A stretch of 64,000 nt of DNA from a beta proteobacterium AAP65 (GTDB lineage: Bacteria > Pseudomonadota > Gammaproteobacteria > Burkholderiales > Burkholderiaceae_C). Below the pieces are notes generated by a model. The model saw only the letters and a list, made by a program, of their open reading frames with translations. It was not told the origin of the DNA and made no database searches. A program made the translations under genes and the position numbers. Location of the stretch: assembly GCA_001295865.1 (NCBI GenBank), contig LJHW01000004.1, forward strand, positions 124,001 to 188,000, read 5' to 3'. Positions 22,926 to 33,003 of the stretch are shown here, piece after piece (positions within the stretch are counted from its first letter, which is position 1; every line of letters starts with the position of its first letter).

Positions 22926-23810
22926 ATGCATCGCATGCCATCGGGCTTTCGTCATGCAGCCATCGTCGGGAAATTTCAGGCGCGGGGCATACGCCCGGTG
23001 CTGGAAGAAGTCGCCCATTTTCTGATGGGTCGGGGCCTGGAAGTCAGCTTCGAGCGTGACACGGCTGCGGCCACCGGTGTGACCGATTTCGAGGCACTCT
23101 CCCCGGAACAGATGGGCCAGCGCTGCGATATTGCCGTGGTGGTGGGCGGCGACGGCACCATGCTGGGCATCGCACGCGAGCTCGCGCGCTGGAACATACC
23201 GCTGGTGGGCATCAACCAGGGCCGCCTGGGTTTCATCACCGACATCCCGCTGGGCCAGTTTCAAGAGGCGCTGGCGCCCATCGTCGCCGGCGACTATGAA
23301 GAAGAGCAGCGCAGCATGCTCGAAGGTGATGTCTGGCGCGACGGCCAGCGCATCTACGAAGGCCTGTCGATGAACGACGTGGTGGTCAGCCGCGGCGCCA
23401 CCGCCAGCATGGTGGAACTGCGGGTGGATGTGGACGACGAGTTCGTCGCCAACATCCGCGCCGACGGCCTGATCGTCGCCAGCCCCACCGGCAGCACCGC
23501 CTACGCCTTGAGCGCGGGCGGGCCCATCCTGCACCCGGGCATCGGCGGCTGGATCGTGGTGCCGATTGCCAGCCACACGCTGAGCAACCGCCCCATCGTG
23601 CTGCCCGACCGCGGCGAGGTGCGCATCGGCATCGTCTCGGGCAAAGACGTCTCGGCCAACTTCGACATGCACAACCTCGCCAGCCTGCTGCACGGCGACG
23701 AGGTGCGTGTGCGGCGCAGCGCCTTCAAGGTGCGTTTCCTGCACCCGCGCGGCTGGAGCTACTACGCCACGCTGCGCCGCAAGCTGCGCTGGTACGACGG
23801 GGCGGGCTGA
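22926..23810 (+). CDS. nadK: NAD kinase
   Basis: A 294-residue cytoplasmic enzyme phosphorylating NAD to NADP. Diagnostic motifs are [15 protein letters not shown] (the GGDG phosphate-donor motif), [22 protein letters not shown] and the NAD-binding segment [22 protein letters not shown] 22926 is used; ATG 22935 three codons later fits many homologues equally well, and neither has a strong ribosome-binding site. It lies two bases before recN in the same direction, a common betaproteobacterial arrangement opposite hrcA. Confidence 0.96.
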   Translation: MHRMPSGFRHAAIVGKFQARGIRPVLEEVAHFLMGRGLEVSFERDTAAATGVTDFEALSPEQMGQRCDIAVVVGGDGTMLGIARELARWNIPLVGINQGRLGFITDIPLGQFQEALAPIVAGDYEEEQRSMLEGDVWRDGQRIYEGLSMNDVVVSRGATASMVELRVDVDDEFVANIRADGLIVASPTGSTAYALSAGGPILHPGIGGWIVVPIASHTLSNRPIVLPDRGEVRIGIVSGKDVSANFDMHNLASLLHGDEVRVRRSAFKVRFLHPRGWSYYATLRRKLRWYDGAG

Positions 23811-23812
23811 TC

Positions 23813-25525
23813 ATGCTGCGCCGATTGAGCCTGCGCGATGTGGTCATCGTCGCCGAACTGGAACTGGAACTGAACGCAGGCTTCACCGTGTTGACCGGCG
23901 AAACCGGCGCCGGCAAGTCCATCCTCATCGACGCCCTGCAATTGGCCCTGGGCCAGCGCGCCGATGCCGGCATCGTGCGCGAAGGCGCAGCGCGGGCCGA
24001 GGTGAGTGCCGAGTTCGACACGCCGCCCACGCTGGCGCCCTGGTTGGAAGAAGCTGGCTACGCCTCCGAAGAGACGCTGCTGCTGCGCCGCACGGTCGAC
24101 GTGCAGGGCAAGAGCCGCGCATGGGTGAACGGCAGCCCGGCGACGGTGACGCAGTTGCGCGAGGTGGCCGAGCACCTCATCGACATCCACGGCCAGCACG
24201 CCTGGCAGAGCCTGACACGCCCAGCCGCGGTGCGCGCCCTGCTCGATGCGCAGGCCGGCGCCGACACCACAGCCCTGCAAGCCGCATGGGCCGCCTGGCG
24301 CGCCGCGTTGGCCCAGCTGGAAGCCGCCCGCCAGCAACGCGACACGCTGGAGCGCGAACGTGAACGCCTGGCCTGGCAGGTGGGTGAACTCAACAAGCTG
24401 GCACCCGCCGAAGGCGAGTGGGAAGTGCTGAACGCCGAGCACCAGCGCCTGGCGCACGGGCAGGCGCTGCTGGACGGCGCCCGCGCTGCGCTCAACGCCA
24501 TCTCTGAAGACGAGCCCGCGGCCATCGGCCTGAGCTCCCGCGCCGTGGACGCGCTGGACGAAGTGCAGCGCTATGACAGCAGCCTGGCCTCCGTGGCCGA
24601 GGTGCTGCGCAACGCGCAGGCGCTGCTGGAAGACGCCGCGCACACGCTGCACGCCTACCTGGGCCACCGCGAGCCCGACCCGGGCCGCCTGGCCGAGCTG
24701 GACGAGCGCATCGGCGCCTGGGTCTCGCAAGCGCGCCGCTACCGGCGCACGCCGGCCGAGCTGCCCGCGCTGCTGGCCGGCTGGCAGCAAGAACTGCAGC
24801 AGCTGGAAGCAGCGGCCGATCTGGAAGGCCTGCAGGCCCGCGTGACCACGGCCGAGCAGGGCTGGCGCCGCGAGGCCGAGAAGATCTCCAAGCTGCGCCA
24901 GAAGGCCGCGCCGCGCCTGGGCGCAGCCGTCACCCAGGCGATGCAGCAGCTGGGCATGGCCGGCGGGCGTTTTGAGGTGGCACTGCTGCCGCAAGACGAA
25001 GCCCAGGCCTACGGCCTGGAAGCCGCCGAGCTGCGCGTGGCCGGCCACGCCGGCAGCACGCCGCGCGCGCTGGCCAAGGTGGCCTCGGGCGGCGAACTCT
25101 CGCGCCTGGCGTTGGCGATTGCCGTCACCACGGCCCAGGGTACCGGCGCCGGCAGCGTGGCCACACTGATCTTCGACGAGATCGACGCCGGCGTCGGCGG
25201 CACCGTGGCCGACAGCGTGGGCCGGCTCATGAAGCAGCTGGGCGCGGCCCACACCGGGCAGACGCAGGTGCTGGCCGTCACCCACCTGGCGCAGGTGGCA
25301 GCCTGCGCCGACCACCATTTCGTGGTCAGCAAGGCGCTGCAAGGGCGCCAGACGCTGTCGAACATCAGCCCCGTGGAAGGTGAGGCCCGCGTGGCCGAGA
25401 TCGCCCGCATGCTGGGCGGCGAAAAGCTCTCGGGCACCGCCCACGCGCAGGCGCTGCTGGCGCAAGAACCGGCCGCCGCCAGCGCTGCAACCAAGGCCCC
25501 CAAGCCCCGAAAGGCCCGCCCATGA
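23813..25525 (+). CDS. recN: RecN, DNA double-strand-break repair ATPase
   Basis: A 570-residue SMC-like protein. The N-terminal half-ATPase has Walker A GETGAGKS at about residues 29-36 and the ABC-type head; a central coiled coil (about 150-370, rich in Ala, Glu, Arg, Leu) follows. The C-terminal half has the signature [12 protein letters not shown] and Walker [13 protein letters not shown], then [17 protein letters not shown]. RecN acts early in recombinational repair and is SOS-induced in many bacteria, though no LexA box is evident here. Its stop overlaps the rapZ start (ATGA). Confidence 0.97.
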   Translation: MLRRLSLRDVVIVAELELELNAGFTVLTGETGAGKSILIDALQLALGQRADAGIVREGAARAEVSAEFDTPPTLAPWLEEAGYASEETLLLRRTVDVQGKSRAWVNGSPATVTQLREVAEHLIDIHGQHAWQSLTRPAAVRALLDAQAGADTTALQAAWAAWRAALAQLEAARQQRDTLERERERLAWQVGELNKLAPAEGEWEVLNAEHQRLAHGQALLDGARAALNAISEDEPAAIGLSSRAVDALDEVQRYDSSLASVAEVLRNAQALLEDAAHTLHAYLGHREPDPGRLAELDERIGAWVSQARRYRRTPAELPALLAGWQQELQQLEAAADLEGLQARVTTAEQGWRREAEKISKLRQKAAPRLGAAVTQAMQQLGMAGGRFEVALLPQDEAQAYGLEAAELRVAGHAGSTPRALAKVASGGELSRLALAIAVTTAQGTGAGSVATLIFDEIDAGVGGTVADSVGRLMKQLGAAHTGQTQVLAVTHLAQVAACADHHFVVSKALQGRQTLSNISPVEGEARVAEIARMLGGEKLSGTAHAQALLAQEPAAASAATKAPKPRKARP

Positions 25526-26421
25526 GCGAGTGGATGTCGCTGGACCACGGCCGGCGCGATGAAGTGGTGCTGATCACCGGCATCTCGGGCTCGGGCAAGT
25601 CGGTGGCGCTGCACGCGCTGGAAGACGCGGGCTACTTCTGCGTCGACAACCTGCCGCCCGAACTGCTGCGCGAGTTCATCCGCCTGGAGCACGAGCGCTA
25701 CACGCACCGCGTGGCGGTGGCGGTGGACGTGCGCACTGCCGGCTCGCTGCCGCACTTGGTGCCGCTGATCGAAGAACTGCGTGCCGAAGGTGTGCGCATC
25801 CGTCCCATCTTTCTCGACGCCAGCACCGACGCGCTGGTGCGCCGTTTTTCGGAGACGCGCCGCCCGCACCCGCTGACTTCGGTGCCCGGCGGTGGTGACG
25901 GCACACGCGCGCTGGTCGAGGCCATCGAGCTCGAACGTGACCTGCTCTCGGGCCTGCGCGAGATCTCCACCGTCATCGACACCAGCCAGCTGCGCCCGGC
26001 GCTGCTGCGCAGCTGGGTGCGCTCGATGGTGGGTGCGCGCGAGGCTGCGCTCACGCTCGTGTTCGAGAGCTTCGCCTTCAAGCACGGTGTGCCGCTGGAC
26101 GCAGACTACGTGTTCGACGTGCGTGTGCTGCCCAACCCTTACTACATCCGCGAACTGCGGCCGCTCACGGGCCGTGATGCGCCCGTGGCGGCTTACCTCG
26201 AAGCGCAGCCCGAAGCGGCCGAGATGCTGGCGCAGATCCAGACCTTCCTGCAGCGCTGGCTGCCCTCGTTCGAAGACGACCAGCGCAGCTACCTCACCGT
26301 GGCCATCGGCTGCACGGGCGGGCAGCACCGTTCGGTGTACAGCGTCGAATGGCTGGCGCGGCGCTTCGACGGGCGCTACGCCACGCTCATCCGCCACCGC
26401 GAACTCGACGCCCGCGGCTGA
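25522..26421 (+). CDS. rapZ: RapZ-type RNase adapter / P-loop nucleotide-binding protein
   Basis: A 299-residue RapZ (YvcJ) family protein. The N-terminal P-loop [18 protein letters not shown] is at about 14-31. The conserved central segment [19 protein letters not shown] and the C-terminal RNA-binding signature [21 protein letters not shown] are both present. In E. coli RapZ steers RNase E to the sRNA GlmZ and so adjusts glucosamine-6-phosphate synthase; whether that circuit exists here is unknown. The first codon overlaps recN by four bases, so expression is coupled. Confidence 0.95.
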   Translation: MSEWMSLDHGRRDEVVLITGISGSGKSVALHALEDAGYFCVDNLPPELLREFIRLEHERYTHRVAVAVDVRTAGSLPHLVPLIEELRAEGVRIRPIFLDASTDALVRRFSETRRPHPLTSVPGGGDGTRALVEAIELERDLLSGLREISTVIDTSQLRPALLRSWVRSMVGAREAALTLVFESFAFKHGVPLDADYVFDVRVLPNPYYIRELRPLTGRDAPVAAYLEAQPEAAEMLAQIQTFLQRWLPSFEDDQRSYLTVAIGCTGGQHRSVYSVEWLARRFDGRYATLIRHRELDARG

Positions 26422-26429
26422 AGGCCCCG

Positions 26430-27074
26430 ATGCCACCCGCCTCCGCCCCCGACACCGCCGCGCTGCCTTCGCCGCTGCCGCTGTTCCCGCTGAACACGGT
26501 GCTGTTTCCTGACGGCCTGCTCGGCCTGCGGGTGTTCGAGGCGCGTTACCTCGATCTGATGAGCGAATGCCTGCGCAGCGGCCAGCCCTTCGGCGTGGTG
26601 TGCCTCAAGGCCGGCTCGGAAGCCGGCCGCCACGCCGCGAACGTGGAGATGGAGAACGTCGGTGTGGTCTGCCACCTCGATGAAGTGGATGCCGATGACC
26701 CCGGTCTGCTGCGCGTGCGCGCGCATGCGAGCCAGCGGTTTCGCATGACGGGCGCGCCCACGCAGCGTGAAAACGGCTTGTGGGTGGTGCCCGCCGCGGC
26801 CCTGCCAGCCGACACCATGCGCCTGCCCGGCCCCGCGATGCTGCAGACCGTGCAGGCCCTGGCCGAGGCCATCAAGAAGCTGCAGGCCGGCGACCGCGTG
26901 CCCTTTGCCGCACCCTACCGGCTGGACGAAGCCGGCTGGGTGGCCAACCGTTGGTGCGAGCTGCTGCCCATCAGCCTGGCGGCCAAGCAGAAGCTGATGG
27001 AGCTGGAAGACCCGGTGATCCGGCTCTCGCTGGTGGACGGCTTCCTGCGCGACAAGAAAGTCGTGGTGGGCTGA
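26430..27074 (+). CDS. LON peptidase substrate-binding-domain protein
   Basis: A 214-residue protein made of the LON N-terminal (substrate-binding) domain only, without the AAA+ or protease parts. The marks are LPLFPLNTVLFPDGLLGLRVFEARYLDLM at the start (seen in parts) and the predicted pseudobarrel strands. Such stand-alone domains are widespread in proteobacteria and their function is not settled. Start ATG 26430 lies eight bases after rapZ, so it is probably in the nadK-recN-rapZ unit. It converges with mutY. Confidence 0.88.
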   Translation: MPPASAPDTAALPSPLPLFPLNTVLFPDGLLGLRVFEARYLDLMSECLRSGQPFGVVCLKAGSEAGRHAANVEMENVGVVCHLDEVDADDPGLLRVRAHASQRFRMTGAPTQRENGLWVVPAAALPADTMRLPGPAMLQTVQALAEAIKKLQAGDRVPFAAPYRLDEAGWVANRWCELLPISLAAKQKLMELEDPVIRLSLVDGFLRDKKVVVG

Positions 27075-27104
27075 GGCGCCGGTCCGCAGGGCACAGCCCG
27101 CACG

Positions 27105-28142
27105 TCAAGTGGCGAGCAGCTTGCGCACCGGCGCTGCCAGGCCCATCGCCAGCGCTTCTTCTTCCGTTACCCAGCGGCCCGGCCCCAGGGCCTGCTGCAG
27201 CCCGGCGGGCACCGCGGTGCGAGCTGACAGGGTCCAGACCTTGGGTTGCAGGGTCCAGTCGAAGTGCGTGAGCGCGTGTTCGATGGTCGGCAGCCACTCG
27301 CCCTCGCCGGGCACCTGGGCCAGCAGCGCTTCCAGGGCGTTGGCGTCTTCAAATTCCGGCAGGCTCCACAGGCCCGCCCAAACACCACGCTCGGGCCGCT
27401 GCACCAACCACAGGCGCGTGCCTTGCCGCAGCCACAGCAGCGCGTGGCTGCGGCGGCTGCGCTTGAGCTTCTTGGTCTTCACCGGAAATCGCTCGGGCGT
27501 ACCCGCAGCGCGCGCCACACAGCGCGCCTGCAGCGGGCACAGCAGGCAGGCTGGTGCACGCACACCGCAGACCGTGGCCCCCAGGTCCATCAGCCCTTGT
27601 GTGTAGACATCCACATCACGTGCCGGCAACTCGGCCTCGGCCAGGGCCCACAAGCGCTTCTCTTCGGCACTGGACGACAGGTCGCCTTCAAATCCCAGCA
27701 CCCGCGTCAGCACACGCTTGACGTTGCCGTCGAGGATGGCGGCTCGCTCGCCGAAACAGAAGGCCGCGATCGCCGCCGCCGTGCTGCGGCCGATGCCGGG
27801 CAGCGTGGCCAGCGCCTGGCTGCTGGGCGGGAAACGCCCGCCATGCTCTGCCACCACGGCTTGCGCGCAGCGGTGCAGGTTGCGGGCGCGGCTGTAGTAG
27901 CCCAGGCCGCTCCAGAGCGCCAGCACGTCGTCCAGTGGCGCCGCGGCCAGCGCCTGCACATCGGGAAAGCGCGCCAGGAAACGCGGGTAGTAGTCGAGCA
28001 CCGTGCTCACCTGCGTCTGCTGCAACATCACCTCGGACAGCCACACGCGGTAAGCATCGCGCGTGCCTTGCCAGGGCAGCCCGTGGCGGCCGTGCTGGCG
28101 CTGCCAGGCGATGAGTTCGCCGGCCAGCCCGGGCCGCGTCAA
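27105..28142 (-). CDS. mutY: MutY, adenine DNA glycosylase
   Basis: A 345-residue enzyme removing adenine mispaired with 8-oxoguanine. Visible are the catalytic region LSEVMLQQTQVSTV, the helix-hairpin-helix LPGIGRSTAAAIAAF, DGNVKRVLTR, and the [4Fe-4S] cysteines spaced C-X6-C-X2-C-X5-C (CGVRAPACLLCPLQARC). The C-terminal third is the Nudix-like 8-oxoG recognition domain. Its start overlaps the end of the dynamin-like gene by four bases, and mutM lies just beyond that gene, so the two oxidative-damage glycosylases flank the dynamin. Confidence 0.97.
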   Translation of the reverse strand: MTRPGLAGELIAWQRQHGRHGLPWQGTRDAYRVWLSEVMLQQTQVSTVLDYYPRFLARFPDVQALAAAPLDDVLALWSGLGYYSRARNLHRCAQAVVAEHGGRFPPSSQALATLPGIGRSTAAAIAAFCFGERAAILDGNVKRVLTRVLGFEGDLSSSAEEKRLWALAEAELPARDVDVYTQGLMDLGATVCGVRAPACLLCPLQARCVARAAGTPERFPVKTKKLKRSRRSHALLWLRQGTRLWLVQRPERGVWAGLWSLPEFEDANALEALLAQVPGEGEWLPTIEHALTHFDWTLQPKVWTLSARTAVPAGLQQALGPGRWVTEEEALAMGLAAPVRKLLAT

Positions 28143-30163
28143 GCGGCGTCCTGCGCCGCCAGGCTGGGCACGACCTCGCGGCCCAGGCGCTGCGTGCTGG
28201 CGATGGCCTCGGCGGCCAGGGCATCCAGGCGCGCCTGCAGCGCGGCCAGGTGTTCTTCCTGGGCCTGCACCTCGGCAATGCGCTGCTCCAGATCGCCTGC
28301 GGCGGCCTGCACGCGCTGCAGCGCTTCACGGCGGCGCATGAAACCGCGGCGGCGTTCGCCGAGTTGCGATTCCACCTGCCCGCTGGCACCCTTGCTCCAC
28401 AGCTCGAGTTCGGCCGCGGCGTTCTCGAACACCACGCGCAGCTTGGAAGAAAGCATGCGGCGGAACTGCTCTGCAAACCCCGGCGCCGCCATGCGCCAGG
28501 CCTGGGTGATGCCGAGGTAACGGCCGTAGTTCTGCGCGATGAGCTCGATCTCGCTCTCGAAGTGCTTCATGTCGGGCACCGGGCCCAGCGAAAAGGCAAA
28601 ACCGAATTCGGTGTTCAGCTGCCGGAAGCTGGCCTCCAGCATCTGGCGCAGCTCGTCGGCCTGCTGGCGCGAATGGGCCAGCGCCTGGCGCAGGCGGGCG
28701 ATGAAATCATCGAATGCGCTGCGGGCACCCAGGTTCAGAGGCCGCGAGCCCATGGCCGCCTGCATGCTGGCCACTTCGTTGCGCAGCGTTTCGGCCGACA
28801 GCCCCGCGAGCACCGTGCGCAGGATGCGCCCCTGCACCGAGCGCAAGGCCACCAGGCGCGAGGTGCAGCGCTCGAAGTCGGCCACCTCCACCTCCACGCG
28901 CTCCATCATCATGCGCAGCTTAGTACCACTCTTGCCACGCAGGCCGCGCAACTCCATCAGCTGCTCGGCATGCTGGCGGCGGCGGTCACCGAGCCGGCGG
29001 CCGGCCGAGTGCCGCAACTGCTGCACCACGCTGACGGCCGACTGCACCAGCAGCGCCTGCCGGCGCGGCAGCAGTTCGTCGGCCAGGGCCTGCTCCAGCG
29101 GCGGCAGCCGGCTGGCTTGCAAAGCCGCGGCATCGCCACCCACGCGGGCCGCCAGGGCTTCACGGGCCGAGAGTGCGAACACACGCGCCGGTGCCACGCC
29201 CAGGGTCTCGGCGGCGGTGAGCCGCTGCTGTTCGATCTGCGCCTGCACACTCTCCGGCGTGCCCAGCGGGTCTTCCAGCGCGTCGATCTTGTTCAGCACG
29301 ACAAACCGATCGAGGCTGTTCTGGCCGAGGTGCTCGCGCCAGATGGCCAGGTCGGAGCGCGTGACGCCCGTGTCGGCCCCGAGCACAAAAACGATGGCAT
29401 GCGCCGAGGGCAACATGCCCAGCGTGAGCTCGGGTTCCGCGCCCACGGCGTTCAGGCCCGGCGTGTCGATGACCACGAGCCCGCGCTGCAGCAGCGGGTG
29501 CGGGTAGTTGATGACGGCATGGCGCCAGGCCGGCACCTCGACGCTGCCGTCTTCGGCTTGCGGCGGGTTGTCTTCGGGCTGGCTCTCGCTCCAGAAGCCC
29601 AAAGCCGCGGCCTGCTCGACGCTGACACGCTGCGTGCGCGTGACGGCGCCCAGCGCCTGCACCAAGGTCTGTGCGTTGCCGGCATCCAGCGGCACGTGCT
29701 GCCAGTGTTCGTCACGCGGGCGCAGTTCGCTCAGCGACAGGCCACGCAGGCGGGTTTCGATGGGCAGCAGCGACAGGCGCGGCGGCAGCTGCGGTTCATG
29801 CCGCAATTCCACCGGGCACATCGTGGTGCGCCCCGGCGTGGCCGGCAGCACACGCCGCCCGGCATCGGCAAAAAAGATGGCGTTGATCAGCTCGCTTTTG
29901 CCGCGCGAGAACTCGGCCACGAAGGCCAGCACCAGCTTGTCGGAAGCCAGGCGTTCGCGCAGGCCCGCCAACACGGCGGTGTCACCGTCGTCGAGCAGGT
30001 CTTGGTCGGCCAGGGCACGGCCCAGCTGCGCGATGTGGCGCTCGAGCTGCGCACGCCAGCCAGCCAGCGCGTCCAGGCGCTGGGCGATGGCGCTGGTCGG
30101 CGTGCCGGCGGTGGCAGCCAGGGCGGCAGGCTCGGCGGAAGGGGCGTTGCGCGGGGTGCTCAT
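28139..30163 (-). CDS. Bacterial dynamin-like GTPase
   Basis: A protein of about 674 residues with an N-terminal dynamin-type GTPase domain: G1 AEFSRGKSELINAIF, G2 in TPGRTT, G3 VIDTPGLN and G4 VLNKID. A long helical region follows with predicted coiled coil near the C-terminus (LEQRIAEVQAQEEHLAALQARLDALAAEA). Bacterial dynamin-like proteins remodel or repair membranes and sometimes protect against phage or stress; the role here is unknown. ATG 30163 is used; a GTG at 30214 is also in frame. Its stop overlaps the mutY start, implying coupled translation. Confidence 0.88.
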   Translation of the reverse strand: MSTPRNAPSAEPAALAATAGTPTSAIAQRLDALAGWRAQLERHIAQLGRALADQDLLDDGDTAVLAGLRERLASDKLVLAFVAEFSRGKSELINAIFFADAGRRVLPATPGRTTMCPVELRHEPQLPPRLSLLPIETRLRGLSLSELRPRDEHWQHVPLDAGNAQTLVQALGAVTRTQRVSVEQAAALGFWSESQPEDNPPQAEDGSVEVPAWRHAVINYPHPLLQRGLVVIDTPGLNAVGAEPELTLGMLPSAHAIVFVLGADTGVTRSDLAIWREHLGQNSLDRFVVLNKIDALEDPLGTPESVQAQIEQQRLTAAETLGVAPARVFALSAREALAARVGGDAAALQASRLPPLEQALADELLPRRQALLVQSAVSVVQQLRHSAGRRLGDRRRQHAEQLMELRGLRGKSGTKLRMMMERVEVEVADFERCTSRLVALRSVQGRILRTVLAGLSAETLRNEVASMQAAMGSRPLNLGARSAFDDFIARLRQALAHSRQQADELRQMLEASFRQLNTEFGFAFSLGPVPDMKHFESEIELIAQNYGRYLGITQAWRMAAPGFAEQFRRMLSSKLRVVFENAAAELELWSKGASGQVESQLGERRRGFMRRREALQRVQAAAGDLEQRIAEVQAQEEHLAALQARLDALAAEAIASTQRLGREVVPSLAAQDAA

Positions 30164-30252
30164 GAGGGGCGTCCAGGTCGCGGGGCATGCTAGCGCAGCC
30201 CCTGGCGCAGGCACACCCTCCTAGGGGCCGAATGTCACATTCCGGCGCGCCG

Positions 30253-31092
30253 TTACTGACGCTGACAGTTGGGGCAGAAATAGGTGGAGCGCTGCGCCTG
30301 CACCACGCGGCGCACGGTGCCGCCGCAACGGCCGCAGGTCTGGCCTTCACAGCCGTACACCGCCGCCTCGGCTTGGTAGGCCCCGCTGGCGCCGTGCACG
30401 TCGGTGAAGTCGCGCAGTGTCGAACCGCCCAGGTCCAGCGCACGCGCCAGCGTGGCGCGCACAGCCGCCAGCAAGCGCGCGGCTCGCGGGCGGCTGATGC
30501 GGTCGGCGCGCAAGGCCGGGTGGATGCCGGCCTGGAACAGCGCCTCGCAGGCGTAGATGTTGCCGGCCCCGACGATGGCTTCGCCACCCAGCAGCACGGC
30601 CTTGATGGGCGAGCGGCGCTGCTGCAGCGCCGCGTGAAAACTCTCGGGCGTGAGCGCCGGGTCGAAGGGCTCGGGGCCCAGGCGTTGCAGCAGCGTGGCT
30701 GCGGGTTCGTCGGCCGGCGAGGTGGCCCACACCACGGCGCCGAAACGCCGGGGGTCGTTGAGCCGCAGGGTGCCTGCGCTGGTGTGCAGATCGAAGTGGT
30801 CGTGCGGGCCGGGCGGCTGCTGCAATTGCTGCAGCGCCAGCGAGCCCGACATGCCCAGGTGCATCAGCAAGCCTCCAACAGCACCCGCGCCCTCGTCGGC
30901 GCCCAGCAAGGGCAGCCAGAGGTACTTGCCACGCCGCGTGATCTCACCCACGCGGTGGCCGGCCAGGCTGTCGGGCTCGCAGCCCAACGGCCACCGCAGG
31001 GGTTTGCCCAGGCGTGCGCCGAGCACGCGCGCGCCGCGCAGCGGCAAGGCCAAACCCCGCCTGGTGACCTCGACTTCCGGCAGCTCGGGCAT
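30253..31092 (-). CDS. mutM: MutM (Fpg), formamidopyrimidine-DNA glycosylase
   Basis: A 279-residue enzyme excising 8-oxoguanine and formamidopyrimidines. The mature N-terminus PELPEVEVTRRGL supplies the catalytic Pro and Glu. LMHLGMSGSL, NDPRRFG and GNIYACEALFQAGIHP are present, and the C-terminal zinc finger is C-X2-C-X16-C-X2-C (CGRCGG...CPNCQ). Start ATG 31092 is fixed by the MPELPE N-terminus. It is divergent from the TPR protein gene (18 bases between starts) and upstream of the dynamin-mutY pair. Confidence 0.97.
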   Translation of the reverse strand: MPELPEVEVTRRGLALPLRGARVLGARLGKPLRWPLGCEPDSLAGHRVGEITRRGKYLWLPLLGADEGAGAVGGLLMHLGMSGSLALQQLQQPPGPHDHFDLHTSAGTLRLNDPRRFGAVVWATSPADEPAATLLQRLGPEPFDPALTPESFHAALQQRRSPIKAVLLGGEAIVGAGNIYACEALFQAGIHPALRADRISRPRAARLLAAVRATLARALDLGGSTLRDFTDVHGASGAYQAEAAVYGCEGQTCGRCGGTVRRVVQAQRSTYFCPNCQRQ

Positions 31093-31110
31093 GGAACTCA
31101 TTATGTGAGA

Positions 31111-33003
31111 ATGGATCCAGACCCCATGGGAACCCCGATGCCTCACCTCTTGCGCCGTACTTCGGTGCTGTCTTTCCGGGCTTCCCTGCTGCTGTGCAGC
31201 CTGGGGTTGCTCGGGCCCGCCGCCGCCCTCGCGCAAGGCCGGCCCGCCATGGCCGCCGCGCCGGCCGAGGCTGCATCGGCCCCGGTGCAGAACTCGGCGA
31301 TGGACGACCGGCTTTTCTACCAGCTGCTCGTCGGCGAAATGGCCCTGAGCGCCGGTGACGCCGGCAGCGCCTATGAACTGATGCTCGACGCTGCGCGCCG
31401 TTCACGTGACGACGGCCTCTTCCGCCGCGCCGCCGACATCGCGCTGCGTGCCCGCGCCGGCGACCAGGCCCTGGCTGCCTCACGCGCCTGGCGCCTCGCC
31501 AAACCCGATTCAGCCGAGGCGGCGCGGCTGCAGTTGCAGATCCTGCTGCTGATCAACCGCCCCGAGGCGGTGGCCGAGCCGCTGCGCGCCCTGCTCACGC
31601 TTACACCCGCGGCCGAACGCCCCGGCCTCATTTCGGTGCTGCCACGCTTTCTGCAGCGTGCCGGTGATGCACGCGCGGTGGCCCGCCTGACCGAAGACGC
31701 GCTGCAGCCCTACCGCGATGCCGAGAGCACCCGCGTGCCCGTGCGCATCGCCCTCGGCCGCGCCTGGCTGGAAGCCGGCGAAGCCGGCCGTGCGTTCGAA
31801 CTGGCACGCGAGGCGCAGCGCCTGGAACCGGCGTCACCCGGCCCGGCCCTGCTGGGCATGGAACTGATGCGCGGACAGCCTGAGGCAGAAAGCCTGGTGC
31901 TCGATTACCTGCGCCAGCCTCAGGCAGAACCCGCGCTGCGCCTGGCCTACGTGCGTGTGCTCACCGGCGCGCAGCGTTACCCCGACGCCGTGACCCAGTT
32001 GCAGACCCTCACGCGCCAGCAGCCCGAGGCGGCGCAACCCTACCTGTCGCTGGGCGCCCTGCAGCTGGAGCTGAAAAACGTGGACGAAGGCGAAGCCGCC
32101 TTGCGCCGTTATGTCGAGCTGGCGCAACCCCTGGCAGCACGGCAGGCCGCAGCCGGCACAAACGAAGGGCTGATGGCGCGTGGTGGTGATGACGACGGCC
32201 CCGACAGCGATGACGAATCCCGGTCCGGCCCCGGGCAAGGCCTGGTGCAGGCTTGGTTGATGCTGGCCCAGGCGGCCGAGCAGCGGCGTGACTTCGCCGC
32301 TGCCGAGGCCTACCTCGCCAAGATCGACGACCCGCGCAGCGCGCTCGACGTGCAGACCCGGCGGGCCTCCATCCTGGCGCGCCAGGGGCGCATCGCGCAG
32401 GCCCGCGAGATCATCCGCAGTTCGCCCGAGCGCAGTGGCGACGATGCGCGCGCCAAGCTGATGGCCGAAGCGGGTGTGCTGCGCGACGTGAAGCGCTGGG
32501 CCGAGGCCTACGAGGTGCTGGGCACGGCCAGCCAGCGTTTCAGCACCGACGCCGACATCCTCTACGAGCAGGCCATGATGGCCGAGAAGCTCGACCGCCT
32601 GCCCGACATGGAACGCCTGCTGCGCCGCGTGATCGAGCTCAAGCCCGACAGCGCACACGCCTACAACGCGCTGGGCTACTCGCTGGCCGAGCGCAAGCTG
32701 CGCCTGCCGGAGGCGCGTGAACTCATCCAGCGCGCACTCGAACTCACACCCGGCGACCCTTTCATCACCGACAGCCTGGGCTGGGTGGAGTACCGGCTGG
32801 GCAACCTGCCCGAGGCCGCGCGCCTGCTGCGGCAGGCCTACGGCACGCGGCCCGACACCGAAATCGCCGCCCACCTGGGCGAAGTGCTGTGGGCGTTGGG
32901 CGAACGCGATGAAGCACGGCGCGTCTGGCGCGAGGCCCGCGGCCGTGACGCCAGCAACGAGGTCTTGCGCGAAACGTTGGCGCGGTTGCGCGTCGACCTG
33001 TGA
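31111..33003 (+). CDS. Exported tetratricopeptide-repeat protein
   Basis: A 630-residue protein: signal peptide (LLLCSLGLLGPAAALAQG, about residues 25-42), then many TPR-like helical pairs, the clearest near the C-terminus (AHAYNALGYSLAERKLRLPEA and DSLGWVEYRLGNLPEAARLL). An acidic low-complexity patch (GGDDDGPDSDDESRSGPG) sits around 355-375. TPR proteins are scaffolds; in many betaproteobacteria this gene precedes lolB-ispE, which hints at an outer-membrane or envelope role. The stop overlaps the lolB GTG start by four bases. Start ATG 31111 is the most upstream of three close in-frame ATGs. Confidence 0.88.
   Translation: MDPDPMGTPMPHLLRRTSVLSFRASLLLCSLGLLGPAAALAQGRPAMAAAPAEAASAPVQNSAMDDRLFYQLLVGEMALSAGDAGSAYELMLDAARRSRDDGLFRRAADIALRARAGDQALAASRAWRLAKPDSAEAARLQLQILLLINRPEAVAEPLRALLTLTPAAERPGLISVLPRFLQRAGDARAVARLTEDALQPYRDAESTRVPVRIALGRAWLEAGEAGRAFELAREAQRLEPASPGPALLGMELMRGQPEAESLVLDYLRQPQAEPALRLAYVRVLTGAQRYPDAVTQLQTLTRQQPEAAQPYLSLGALQLELKNVDEGEAALRRYVELAQPLAARQAAAGTNEGLMARGGDDDGPDSDDESRSGPGQGLVQAWLMLAQAAEQRRDFAAAEAYLAKIDDPRSALDVQTRRASILARQGRIAQAREIIRSSPERSGDDARAKLMAEAGVLRDVKRWAEAYEVLGTASQRFSTDADILYEQAMMAEKLDRLPDMERLLRRVIELKPDSAHAYNALGYSLAERKLRLPEARELIQRALELTPGDPFITDSLGWVEYRLGNLPEAARLLRQAYGTRPDTEIAAHLGEVLWALGERDEARRVWREARGRDASNEVLRETLARLRVDL

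Noticed and set aside
23811-23813. LexA box upstream of recN
   Set aside because: The gap to nadK is only two bases and no CTG-N10-CAG palindrome stood out nearby; recN is probably transcribed with nadK.
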